Shown here one piece after another: positions 46,659 through 54,002 of a DNA stretch of 64,000 nucleotides. The notes under the pieces are model-generated. The model saw only the letters and a list, made by a program, of their open reading frames with translations. It was not told where the DNA came from and made no database searches. Origin of the DNA: JALHNI01 sp044226365 (GTDB lineage Bacteria > Acidobacteriota > Terriglobia > Bryobacterales > Bryobacteraceae); assembly GCA_044226365.1 (NCBI GenBank), contig JBGAHE010000005.1:68505-132504 (forward strand), read 5' to 3'. A program made the position numbers and the translations under genes. How positions within the stretch are numbered: position 1 is the stretch's first letter; each line of letters starts with the position of its first letter.

Positions 46659-47810
46659 ATGTCTGAGCCTCTACTCCTGAAGCTGGCGGTGGTGGTTCCC
46701 ACCTTTCAGGAACAAGCCAACATCGGGCCGCTGCTCGACTTACTCGAACAGGCCCTGGCGGGGATCGGCTATGAAGTGATTTTCGTGGATGACGACTCGA
46801 CCGACGGCACCGTGGACCGTATCCGGGAGCGAGCACAGCGGGACGCGCGCGTTCGCCTGATCCGGCGCATCGGCCGGCGTGGCCTGTCGTCGGCTTGCCT
46901 CGAGGGAATGCTGGCCACCACCGCCCCCTATATCGCCGTGATCGACGCCGACCTCCAACATGACGAACGCATCCTGCCCGTGATGCTACGCCAACTGATC
47001 GACCACCAGCTCGATATCGTCATCGGAACACGGAATGCAGAAGGCGGCAGCATGGGCGACTTCGCACCATGGCGCGTTTGGCTCAGCCAGTGCGGACGCC
47101 GCTTGAGCGGCTGGATAACCCGCTGCGAGCTAAGCGACCCGATGAGCGGCTTCTTCGTCCTGGACCGTCGCTGGCTGGAGACGACCCTGCATCTCACTTC
47201 GGCCGTTGGCTTCAAGATTCTGATTGACCTGATCGCCAGTTCGCCGCGCCCGGTGAGAGTCGGCGAGGTGCCCTACACGTTCCGCACGCGCCAGGCCGGT
47301 GAGAGTAAGTTGGATGTGTTAGTCGCAATGGAGTATGCGCAGTTACTTCTCGATAAGTCGATCGGCCGGATCGTGCCGGTGCGTTTCCTGCTCTTCAGCG
47401 CGGTGGGAGCGGTGGGCGTCGCGCTGTCGCTCGGGTTGTTTTTCCTGCTGCACGATGTACTGCGCATGGCCGACGACCCGGCATTCTTCACGATGTTGTT
47501 CATCGTGATGAGCGCCAATTTCGTCCTGAACAATCTCACGACTTACCGGGACCGCCGGCTTAAGGGTGGGGCTGCATGGCGCGGCTGGATCTCGTTTCTG
47601 CTGGCCTGCAGTGCGGGCGCTTACTTGAACTATCTGGTGGTGCAACAGACGGGCCGGCTGGGCTTCGGCTGGTCGCTGCGGCTGGTCCTGGGCTTGGGGG
47701 TGGGCGCCGTGTGGAACTACGGTGTCACCAGCATCCTCACCTGGAATCAGGATCGCCGCGCGCGCCGGAATCGCACCGCACGAATCCTGGCGGGCCGTCC
47801 ACCGAGTTAG
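46659..47810 (+). CDS. Polyprenyl-phosphate glycosyltransferase (DPM1-like GT2) fused to GtrA-like membrane domain
   Basis: 383 residues. Residues about 8-235 form a GT2 domain: VVVPTFQEQANIGPLLDLLE, DDDSTDGT, IDADLQHDE (DXD metal site) and SDPMSGFFVLDR, typical of dolichol-phosphate mannose synthases. Residues about 240-370 form four GtrA-like transmembrane helices (VRFLLFSAVGAVGVALSLGLFFLL; SANFVLNNLTTYRDRR; NYGVTSILTWNQ). It would load a sugar on undecaprenyl phosphate and help flip it for the upstream GT39 protein. It overlaps the convergent PQQ sugar dehydrogenase gene by 4 bp. Confidence 0.88.
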   Translation: MSEPLLLKLAVVVPTFQEQANIGPLLDLLEQALAGIGYEVIFVDDDSTDGTVDRIRERAQRDARVRLIRRIGRRGLSSACLEGMLATTAPYIAVIDADLQHDERILPVMLRQLIDHQLDIVIGTRNAEGGSMGDFAPWRVWLSQCGRRLSGWITRCELSDPMSGFFVLDRRWLETTLHLTSAVGFKILIDLIASSPRPVRVGEVPYTFRTRQAGESKLDVLVAMEYAQLLLDKSIGRIVPVRFLLFSAVGAVGVALSLGLFFLLHDVLRMADDPAFFTMLFIVMSANFVLNNLTTYRDRRLKGGAAWRGWISFLLACSAGAYLNYLVVQQTGRLGFGWSLRLVLGLGVGAVWNYGVTSILTWNQDRRARRNRTARILAGRPPS

Positions 47811-49036
47811 CGTGAAGCCTTCGGCGTCAGGTGGATCAAGGCGCCAGGGTTTGCATCTTCCAACAACCAGAGCGAGCCATCCGGCGCTTCCTCCACGTCG
47901 CGAACGCGTTTGCCGATCTCCCAACGTTCCGCCATCTTCGCCCCACCGCGGCCATCAAATATGACGCGGTTCAACGACTCAGTCCCTAAGCCGCTGATGA
48001 AGCCGCTGCCGTTCCATTGCGGAAAGGTCCGCGTGCCGCGGTAGAACATCAGGCTGCCGGGCGCCACCACCGGCACCCAATAGAGAACGGGCTTGGTGAG
48101 ATCGGGCCGCGTATCCGGATGAGGAATGGGCACGCCGTTGTAGTTCTTCCCGTAGGAAACCAGCGGCCAGCCATAGTTCTTGCCGCGCTCAATCAGGTTG
48201 AGCTCGTCGCCACCGCGAGGGCCATGCTCCACCTCCCACAGTTCGCCATTGGGCGCGAAGGCAAGCCCGTAAGGCGTGCGGACGCCGGTGGCCCAGGTTT
48301 CCGCCGGCGTGAGATTGGGGCCCGAAAAGGTAAAGCGACTGACGACCCGCGCCGACTTGGCCGCTTCGGTATCGCGCGGCGGATCGATCAGGGGAATCGT
48401 GGCCGCTCCTGTTTTACCGAAGTTCGGATTGCCCGGCGCTGGCTTGCCGTCGAGCGTCAACCGCAGGATCTTGCCCTCAGGCTGACTGGGATCCTGAGCC
48501 GGCGTCATGCGTTGCCGATCACCGACCGAGAGAAACAGATACTGGCCATCCGGCGAAAAGGCGACCGCGGCGCCTTCCTGTCCGCCCTTCCCTTTCGGCA
48601 TCTGGCGCCATAGAACTTCGAAATTCTCGAGCTTCGCGGACGCGCCGGTTAACGTGAGTTTCGCGCGAGCTAGAGCCAGGCCGCCGCCATAGTCGCCGGG
48701 TTCGGAGTAGGTGAGGTAGATCTTTTGATCGGTACGGTAGCGCGGCGAAAGATACACGCCATGCATCCCGCTCTGGTCATACCAATAAACGGCTGGTGTA
48801 TTGGCAATCTTCGTCTTTTGCCCCTGCGGCGTCACCAGCCATACCGGCCCCACTTTCTCGGTCACCAGCATCCGCCCGTCGGGCAGGAAAGCCATCCGCC
48901 AAGGCAGGTTGAACGTCGCGACCGTCGTGAGCTGGAACGGCAACCGGGACTCGGCTCGCTGCTCGCCGACATTCACCTGCGCCCTCAAGGCGCCAAGCGC
49001 CAGCGTGAAGCCGCAGAGCATCTTCGCCAAATTCAT
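47807..49036 (-). CDS. PQQ-dependent aldose sugar dehydrogenase (GdhB/YliI-like)
   Basis: 409 residues with a signal peptide (MNLAKMLCGFTLALGALRAQ). The six-bladed propeller of soluble glucose dehydrogenases is recognised from LPWRMAFLPDGRMLVTEKVG, AVAFSPDGQYLFLSVGD, FAPNGELWEVEHGPRGGDELNLIERGKNYGWPLVSYG and PVLYWVPVVAPGSLMFY, which include PQQ- and Ca-binding residues. It oxidises aldose sugars in the periplasm. AGGAGG lies 8 nt before the ATG. It is the last gene of the minus-strand run that begins with the ChrB-like gene, though the 50-bp gap and strong ribosome binding site allow its own promoter. Confidence 0.9.
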   Translation of the reverse strand: MNLAKMLCGFTLALGALRAQVNVGEQRAESRLPFQLTTVATFNLPWRMAFLPDGRMLVTEKVGPVWLVTPQGQKTKIANTPAVYWYDQSGMHGVYLSPRYRTDQKIYLTYSEPGDYGGGLALARAKLTLTGASAKLENFEVLWRQMPKGKGGQEGAAVAFSPDGQYLFLSVGDRQRMTPAQDPSQPEGKILRLTLDGKPAPGNPNFGKTGAATIPLIDPPRDTEAAKSARVVSRFTFSGPNLTPAETWATGVRTPYGLAFAPNGELWEVEHGPRGGDELNLIERGKNYGWPLVSYGKNYNGVPIPHPDTRPDLTKPVLYWVPVVAPGSLMFYRGTRTFPQWNGSGFISGLGTESLNRVIFDGRGGAKMAERWEIGKRVRDVEEAPDGSLWLLEDANPGALIHLTPKASR

Positions 49037-49086
49037 CCGTGATCCTCCTGAAGCTATTTCCAGCTTATCAAGACGATCTTTATTGC

Positions 49087-49551
49087 CTAAGACGCGGACC
49101 CACCGAAGCGGCGGGCGATCTGCTCCTCACGATAGTCGAAGATCTTGCGGACGTTCGCCTTTACCTGCAGCGCGTGAACCAGTTGTCCCAGCGGCCCCAG
49201 CGGCAGCGCGTACTCCACCAGATCCTCGATGCGCGTACCGCCACCGTCGGCGAAGAACTCGTGCGTATGCCGCCACAACGCATAAGGGCCCCGCAGTTGC
49301 ACGTCCTGAAATAACACGTTGGGTTGCCAGCGGGTGATCTCGGTGCGCCAGCGCATGGGCACGCCGTGGTAGCGCAGCCGATAATCAATCAGGGCTCCCG
49401 GGCGCATCTCGATCGGCCGGGGCGTGAGGATTTCAAAGTTGAGCCAAGGCGGGGTGATAGCCTCGAGATTCCCGGCATCCGAGAAGAAGCCAAACACTTC
49501 TTCCACCGGCCGCGGCACCCATTGACGGGTTCTCAGTTCGTAGATCTTCAT
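49087..49551 (-). CDS. SRPBCC-family (START-like) protein
   Basis: 154 residues. The pattern IYELRTRQWVPRPVEEVFGFFSDAGNLEAITPPWLNFEILT, then GALIDYRLRYHGVPMRWRTEI and HTHEFFADGGGTRIEDLVEYALPLGPLG is characteristic of the SRPBCC subgroup often annotated as CDP-paratose 2-epimerase-like, although it has no epimerase motifs. Such proteins bind a hydrophobic ligand in a helix-grip cavity. It lies between the DUF5916 and PQQ sugar dehydrogenase genes on the same strand. The ligand is unknown. Confidence 0.82.
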   Translation of the reverse strand: MKIYELRTRQWVPRPVEEVFGFFSDAGNLEAITPPWLNFEILTPRPIEMRPGALIDYRLRYHGVPMRWRTEITRWQPNVLFQDVQLRGPYALWRHTHEFFADGGGTRIEDLVEYALPLGPLGQLVHALQVKANVRKIFDYREEQIARRFGGSAS

Positions 49552-49609
49552 CCCGTCTGCCCGGATGCCGCGCGGACCCTTGAAGATAGAAAACTATCGC
49601 CCCGCAAGG

Positions 49610-51787
49610 TTACTTCCGGAATGTCCAGCGCAGCTTGACGGCCAGGAGCTCAGCGTCCGGGATCAGGCCGCGGTCCGTCGGGGTGAGGTAGAGGCGCTTC
49701 CAGCCGCGATTCCAAACGAAGAAGACGTCGTTGCCGGGCTTCAGCGTCCAGCGCAGACGCAGATTATTTCCCACGTTGCGTGAGACGGAATCGTACTGCA
49801 GAAAGCTGCTAAGCGACAGATAGGCGCTAAAGGCGTAGACGGTATTCAATTGCCACAGCCGTTGGGTGAAGTTGCCGGGCGCGAGATGGCCGAAGTTCTG
49901 TTCGACACTGACGCCCGCCTGCCAGGCGCCGGCGCGGCTGGTGTAGCGCAGTGAGTTCTCCTGCTGGTAAAGATCGCCGCCATAGAAACTGCCAAAGCTC
50001 GAGGAGTGGCCGAACTGCAGACGGCGGTTGGGGCTCGACTCAAAGTCGGCAGTAAAGCGATCGAACCGATAGCGTCCCACGGGCAGCACCACGCCTTCGG
50101 CAATCTCAAACGGTACCGGCAGTTGCTCGAGCCACGGAATCCATTCGAAGGAGAACATATCGCCCGATTCGGTCTGTACATTCACCGGCACCCAGGAGAA
50201 ACGTTGGGACTCCACCAGACCGCGATAGTTGGTAACGCGAGAGAAGCGATGATCCATGAACTGCTGCCGGATCCAGCCAAACGGGCCGTCCTTCCGAGGC
50301 CGCGGCTTAAACTCGCAGGCCCAGTCGTTGTGGTGCGTTCCGGGCCGGGGAATAAAGCCCAGCGCCGGGTCCAGCGACTCGCCGAACTTGTGGAAGGAGA
50401 CGAAACAGTCCCAGCGATCGTTGGGGTAATCGATCTTAAAGCCGTAGCCCGAACGGTCCCCGGGAGCCACTTCGCCCGGCGCCCGGTCACTCCGCGAGAA
50501 GGCACCCCAAGCACCAACAAAGAAGTTCTTATTGCCGAGAAACTGTGAGGTCCGGTAGACCGCGTCAAACCCGGCCAGCGTATTGCGATGCACACCGTCA
50601 GGATTACCGTGCGTGACGATGGACCCCAGCCGCAACTTCGGCGTCACGTCATAGGACACACGGCTCGTAAAAAGATTGGTGCCCGGCACGCGGCGTCCGC
50701 CACCCAGTTCCGTATCGCGTGTTTGGACGTCCAGCACGCCGAGGTTCCATTTGCCCGCGCGGCCATTGAGCTTAAAACCCGCATTGATGGGGATCTGCGC
50801 ACCATCCAGCAAGCCGATCCGGCGCGAGAAGAAAGGCAGGAACTTTTCGTCCAGACCCAAGCCGAACTGGTATTGATTCGAGCCTTCGAGAAAAAAGGTA
50901 CGGCGCTCGGGAAAGAACAACTCGAAGCGCGTCAGGTTGAGTTGGCGCGTGTCGACTTCGGTTTCGGCGAAGTCCGTATTCGCGGTGAACACGGCGGCGA
51001 GTTGCGACGTGATGCGATAGGTAAAGTCGCCGCCGACGGCCGCTTGGGCCGTACGGACACCCTCGGCGAAATCCGTGCGCAGCCGTCCCGTGACATACGG
51101 ACTCAGTTCGAGCCCCAGCCCCTGTTCGAGACCCGCAAGGCCCGTGAGCGTCCCGGCGCGCGAAAGGTCGAAGAAGAACGAGTCGAGCGTCGGCGAACTC
51201 CATCGCAGCACGGTCCGGACGCGGGCGATGTTGCGCTCAAAGTTGGCGCTCCACGCATCCAGGCCTTTCGTGAAGTTCAGCGTGCGCGAGGGAATCGCGA
51301 TCTCCGCCGTCCAGCCCTGCGGCGTCCGGCGGGTGCGGGCATCCCAGATGCCATCCCAATCGAGCGACGGATCTTCCGGCCCGGCAATGAGGCCATCGAT
51401 CCGCGCGCCCGCCGCATTCACGCGAAAGAAGTAGCCGGTGCGGCGGTCGCCGTAGGTGTCGAGCGCGATGGAGACGAAGTCGTCGCCGGTGATCTCACCA
51501 TCGCGTTGGCGCGAGTGGATTGCGATCTGGTGTGGCGCCGGATCGCGACAGTCGAAGGCGACGTAGAGATTCTCTGCCTGCGCCGCCAGACGGACGGTGG
51601 TGACGAAGACGGTGGATGCGCCGGGCCGCGGCGCCTGCTGCGTCAGGGTAATCAGCGGGGCCGTCTGCCAGATCGGATCGTCGAGATGCCCGTCCAGGCG
51701 GATCGGCGCGCTTGTCTTCGGCACGGCCAAAGTCACCTGAGCCCACGCGGCACAGCCACCGCAGAGCAGAAACAGGAGAAGTCTCAT
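49610..51787 (-). CDS. DUF5916 outer-membrane barrel with CBM9-like N-terminal domain
   Basis: 725 residues. A signal peptide (MRLLLFLLCGGCAAWAQ) precedes a CBM9-like sandwich (APIRLDGHLDDPIWQTAPLI, LYVAFDCRDP, DDFVSIALDTYGDRRTGYFFRVNAAG, GWTAEIAIPSRTLNF; about 18-220). The DUF5916 beta-barrel follows, with FELFFPERRTFFLEGSNQYQFG as a family hallmark, ending in VKLRWTFRK. Proteins of this kind sit in the outer membrane and are thought to bind or move carbohydrates or other ligands. The ATG overlaps the ChrB-like stop (ATGA), so the two are translated together. Confidence 0.85.
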   Translation of the reverse strand: MRLLLFLLCGGCAAWAQVTLAVPKTSAPIRLDGHLDDPIWQTAPLITLTQQAPRPGASTVFVTTVRLAAQAENLYVAFDCRDPAPHQIAIHSRQRDGEITGDDFVSIALDTYGDRRTGYFFRVNAAGARIDGLIAGPEDPSLDWDGIWDARTRRTPQGWTAEIAIPSRTLNFTKGLDAWSANFERNIARVRTVLRWSSPTLDSFFFDLSRAGTLTGLAGLEQGLGLELSPYVTGRLRTDFAEGVRTAQAAVGGDFTYRITSQLAAVFTANTDFAETEVDTRQLNLTRFELFFPERRTFFLEGSNQYQFGLGLDEKFLPFFSRRIGLLDGAQIPINAGFKLNGRAGKWNLGVLDVQTRDTELGGGRRVPGTNLFTSRVSYDVTPKLRLGSIVTHGNPDGVHRNTLAGFDAVYRTSQFLGNKNFFVGAWGAFSRSDRAPGEVAPGDRSGYGFKIDYPNDRWDCFVSFHKFGESLDPALGFIPRPGTHHNDWACEFKPRPRKDGPFGWIRQQFMDHRFSRVTNYRGLVESQRFSWVPVNVQTESGDMFSFEWIPWLEQLPVPFEIAEGVVLPVGRYRFDRFTADFESSPNRRLQFGHSSSFGSFYGGDLYQQENSLRYTSRAGAWQAGVSVEQNFGHLAPGNFTQRLWQLNTVYAFSAYLSLSSFLQYDSVSRNVGNNLRLRWTLKPGNDVFFVWNRGWKRLYLTPTDRGLIPDAELLAVKLRWTFRK

Positions 51788-52656
51788 CCCTCAAAACTCG
51801 CCAGCAGCGCGTCGAAGATGGGGCCGCCTTGTTCAAGCCGCGCCTGGTCATCCTGCGTGCGGGAGCAAAGCCCGTCCAGCATGCGCGAGAGGCCGATCGT
51901 CTCGGGCCGGCCGTAACGGGCGTCTTTAAGGTCGATGTCATGCACCATCTCGGCCAGCGGCTGCAGCGCCGGCGATTGCACCAGCAGGCCGAAGCGCCGC
52001 ACCAGCACCTCGAAGGTGCACAGGTCGCCTTCGTGCGTGAACTCGCCTTCGAACATGTCGAAGCGCTGGTCACCGGGAGCATGCACGTGCTGAGTTGGCT
52101 CCACGAAATGAAAGCGGGCTTGCGGATCGATGAACCGGCGCACCAGCCAAGCCGAACCGATGCGGTCCACCTTGATGCCCCGTCGCGTCACCCAGGTGCG
52201 TCCGGTGTACGCGAGAGGAGCCTGGGCCGCGGACGCCGCCCGCTGCCGCCGCTCTTCGATCAACGCCGCCACTTGTTCGCGCGCCGGATGGTGGAAGAAG
52301 TCGATTTGGGCGAGTTGCTCGAAGCGCAGCGCGAGCTTGGCGTCGTCCATGTCGCGAGCGTTGGCCAGCAGTTGCTGATAGTCGGAGTCGCGCAGTTGGC
52401 GAAACGCCGCGCGTGCCTGTTCCTCGGTGAGTCCGGCCAACGCCTTCGCCTCGAAGAGCCAGGCGGCGCCACCCTCGGCCTGAATCTCCCGGCAGATCCA
52501 CTCGAAGTCCTCCCGCGTGTCGTCGGTATCCGGCAGCAAATAGGCCGAATTCTTGATCGGGAGCGCCCCCACCTGGGCCAGGCGCCGCGCGACCTTGGCG
52601 CGAAAGTAGGGCGGCTTGGGGGGAATCTGATGGAGCAGGAGGAGCCAGGAGGCCAT
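51784..52656 (-). CDS. chrB: ChrB-like chromate-resistance/regulatory protein
   Basis: About 290 residues. The N-terminal part (SWLLLLHQIPPKPPYFRAKVARRLAQVGALPIKNSAYLLP) and the C-terminal ChrB domain are both present; the latter contains WVTRRGIKVDRIGSAWLVRRFIDPQARF, FEGEFTHEGDLCTFEVLVRRFGL and LAEMVHDIDLKDARYGRPE. In known systems ChrB senses chromate and controls the chrA exporter. No chrA is in the window; instead the gene faces an octaheme cytochrome across a perfect palindrome and is translationally coupled to an outer-membrane barrel gene. The ATG is preferred to a TTG three codons upstream that would begin inside the palindrome. Confidence 0.85.
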   Translation of the reverse strand: MASWLLLLHQIPPKPPYFRAKVARRLAQVGALPIKNSAYLLPDTDDTREDFEWICREIQAEGGAAWLFEAKALAGLTEEQARAAFRQLRDSDYQQLLANARDMDDAKLALRFEQLAQIDFFHHPAREQVAALIEERRQRAASAAQAPLAYTGRTWVTRRGIKVDRIGSAWLVRRFIDPQARFHFVEPTQHVHAPGDQRFDMFEGEFTHEGDLCTFEVLVRRFGLLVQSPALQPLAEMVHDIDLKDARYGRPETIGLSRMLDGLCSRTQDDQARLEQGGPIFDALLASFEG

Positions 52657-52662
52657 AGATAG

Positions 52663-52689
52663 CAACTGTGATAGACTTTATCACAGTTG
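52663..52689 (+). promoter_or_regulatory. Perfect 11-bp-arm palindrome, candidate shared operator
   Basis: CAACTGTGATA and TATCACAGTTG are perfect inverted repeats around GACTT, lying 6 bp from the ChrB-like ATG and 11 bp from the octaheme cytochrome ATG. The size fits a dimeric repressor. The TGTGA/TCACA half sites are 9 bp apart, not the 6 bp of CRP. Confidence 0.75.
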
Positions 52690-52700
52690 AGATAATAGTC

Positions 52701-53900
52701 ATGCGCCGAACCCAAAAATCCCTATTTTTCTTACTGTTGACAAGTGCCGCCGCCTGGGGCCAAACCACCTACGTCGGCTCGAAGGCCTGTCGCAGTTGCC
52801 ACCCCGCGACCTATGACCGTTGGGCCAAGACGCGCATGGCCAACGTCGTGCGCGACCCTAAAGTACATCCCGACGCCATTCTGCCCGACCTCAGCCAGCC
52901 CCATCCGCTGGTGAACTTCACCGCCGCCGACATTGCCTGGGTTTACGGCAGCAAATGGAAACAACGCTACTTCACCCGCCGCGGCGACGACTATTACCCG
53001 CTGGGGGCGCAATGGGACGTCGAGAAGCGAACCTGGCGGCCCTACAAGGTCGCCGCGAACACCGACTGGTGGGTGCCTCTCTTTCCGGACGACAACTTTG
53101 GCCGACCCACCGGACAGCTTTGCGACGGCTGCCATTCAGTGAACTTCAACACCAAGACCAAGCAGGTCTCCGAGTGGAACGTCGGCTGCGAGAAGTGCCA
53201 TGGCCCGGGTTCGGCCCACGTCGCCAAGCCGGTGCGCGCTACGATCGTGAACCCGGCCCGGCTGGACCACATCGCCGCCACCAACATCTGCCTGCAATGT
53301 CACTCCGAGGGCCAGCCCACGCGGAATCCGGTCGACGGCAAGTACTGGGCGTGGCCCGTGGGTTTTGAGGTAGGACCCAACACGAATCTGGCCGACCATT
53401 GGAAGCTCGAAGAGCCACACCTGGGCCATCAGAACTTCTTCCACTGGGCCGATGGCAGCGGCCACAAGAACCGCATGCAGGGGAACGACTTCGTCCAGAG
53501 CTCCATGTACACGCACGGGCTCGGCTGCCACAGTTGCCACGATGCGCACGGCTCCCCGAACAACGCCGACCTGATCAAACCCGCCAGCACGCTTTGCTTG
53601 AGTTGCCATGGACCGAATTCCCCGAACGGCCCGCGGGGCGCGACCGTGGAAGCACATACACACCATGCCGCCACCAGCCGCGGCAGCGAATGCGTGGGCT
53701 GCCATATGCCGAAGATCGCGCAGCAAATTGGCGACGTCAACGTCCGGAGCCACACGTTCCGCTTTATCAGCCCGGCGGAGACGGAAACCCTGAAAGTCCC
53801 CAATGGCTGCAATACGTGCCACACGGATCGCTCCACCGGCTGGGCGAAGGGCGAGCTTCGCAAATGGACAAACGTGTCTCCGTGGAGGGTCGCGCGCTAG
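52701..53900 (+). CDS. Exported octaheme cytochrome c
   Basis: 399 residues with a signal peptide (LFFLLLTSAAAWGQ) and eight CXXCH heme sites in order: CRSCH, CDGCH, CEKCH, CLQCH, CHSCH, CLSCH, CVGCH, CNTCH. The layout (CEKCHGPGSAH; CHSCHDAHGS; CLSCHGP; CVGCHMPK) is that of the broad multiheme family carrying electrons in the periplasm or to extracellular acceptors. It has no CXXCK site of NrfA. It is divergent from the ChrB-like gene and followed by a TonB receptor, so metal or oxyanion reduction is a possible role, as inference. GATAAT lies only 4 nt before the ATG. Confidence 0.88.
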   Translation: MRRTQKSLFFLLLTSAAAWGQTTYVGSKACRSCHPATYDRWAKTRMANVVRDPKVHPDAILPDLSQPHPLVNFTAADIAWVYGSKWKQRYFTRRGDDYYPLGAQWDVEKRTWRPYKVAANTDWWVPLFPDDNFGRPTGQLCDGCHSVNFNTKTKQVSEWNVGCEKCHGPGSAHVAKPVRATIVNPARLDHIAATNICLQCHSEGQPTRNPVDGKYWAWPVGFEVGPNTNLADHWKLEEPHLGHQNFFHWADGSGHKNRMQGNDFVQSSMYTHGLGCHSCHDAHGSPNNADLIKPASTLCLSCHGPNSPNGPRGATVEAHTHHAATSRGSECVGCHMPKIAQQIGDVNVRSHTFRFISPAETETLKVPNGCNTCHTDRSTGWAKGELRKWTNVSPWRVAR

Positions 53901-53931
53901 TACCAAAAGCCAACTGATCCGATCGGGTATA

Positions 53932-53960
53932 TTGACTATCTCCGCGTTTGCTATTAAAGT
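53932..53960 (+). promoter_or_regulatory. Candidate promoter of the TonB receptor gene
   Basis: TTGACT (53932-53937), 17 bp, TAAAGT (53955-53960), 42 bp before the GTG start. The -10 box overlaps the left arm of the inverted repeat listed next. Confidence 0.5.
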
Positions 53961-53982
53961 CAATCTAGTTTATCGATTGACT
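53958..53982 (+). promoter_or_regulatory. 8-bp inverted repeat at the receptor promoter
   Basis: AGTCAATC and GATTGACT flank a 9-bp spacer, right at the -10 region. ATTGACTA also occurs in direct orientation at 53931-53938, making three copies of the box. Outer CTCCGC/GCGGAG segments (53940, 53991) could extend a stem. Confidence 0.5.
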
Positions 53983-54002
53983 AGCTTTATGCGGAGTAAA
54001 CA

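Noticed and set aside
52664..52688. CRP/FNR-type binding site in the ChrB-like palindrome
   Set aside because: The TGTGA and TCACA half sites are 9 bp apart; CRP and FNR sites need a shorter spacer.
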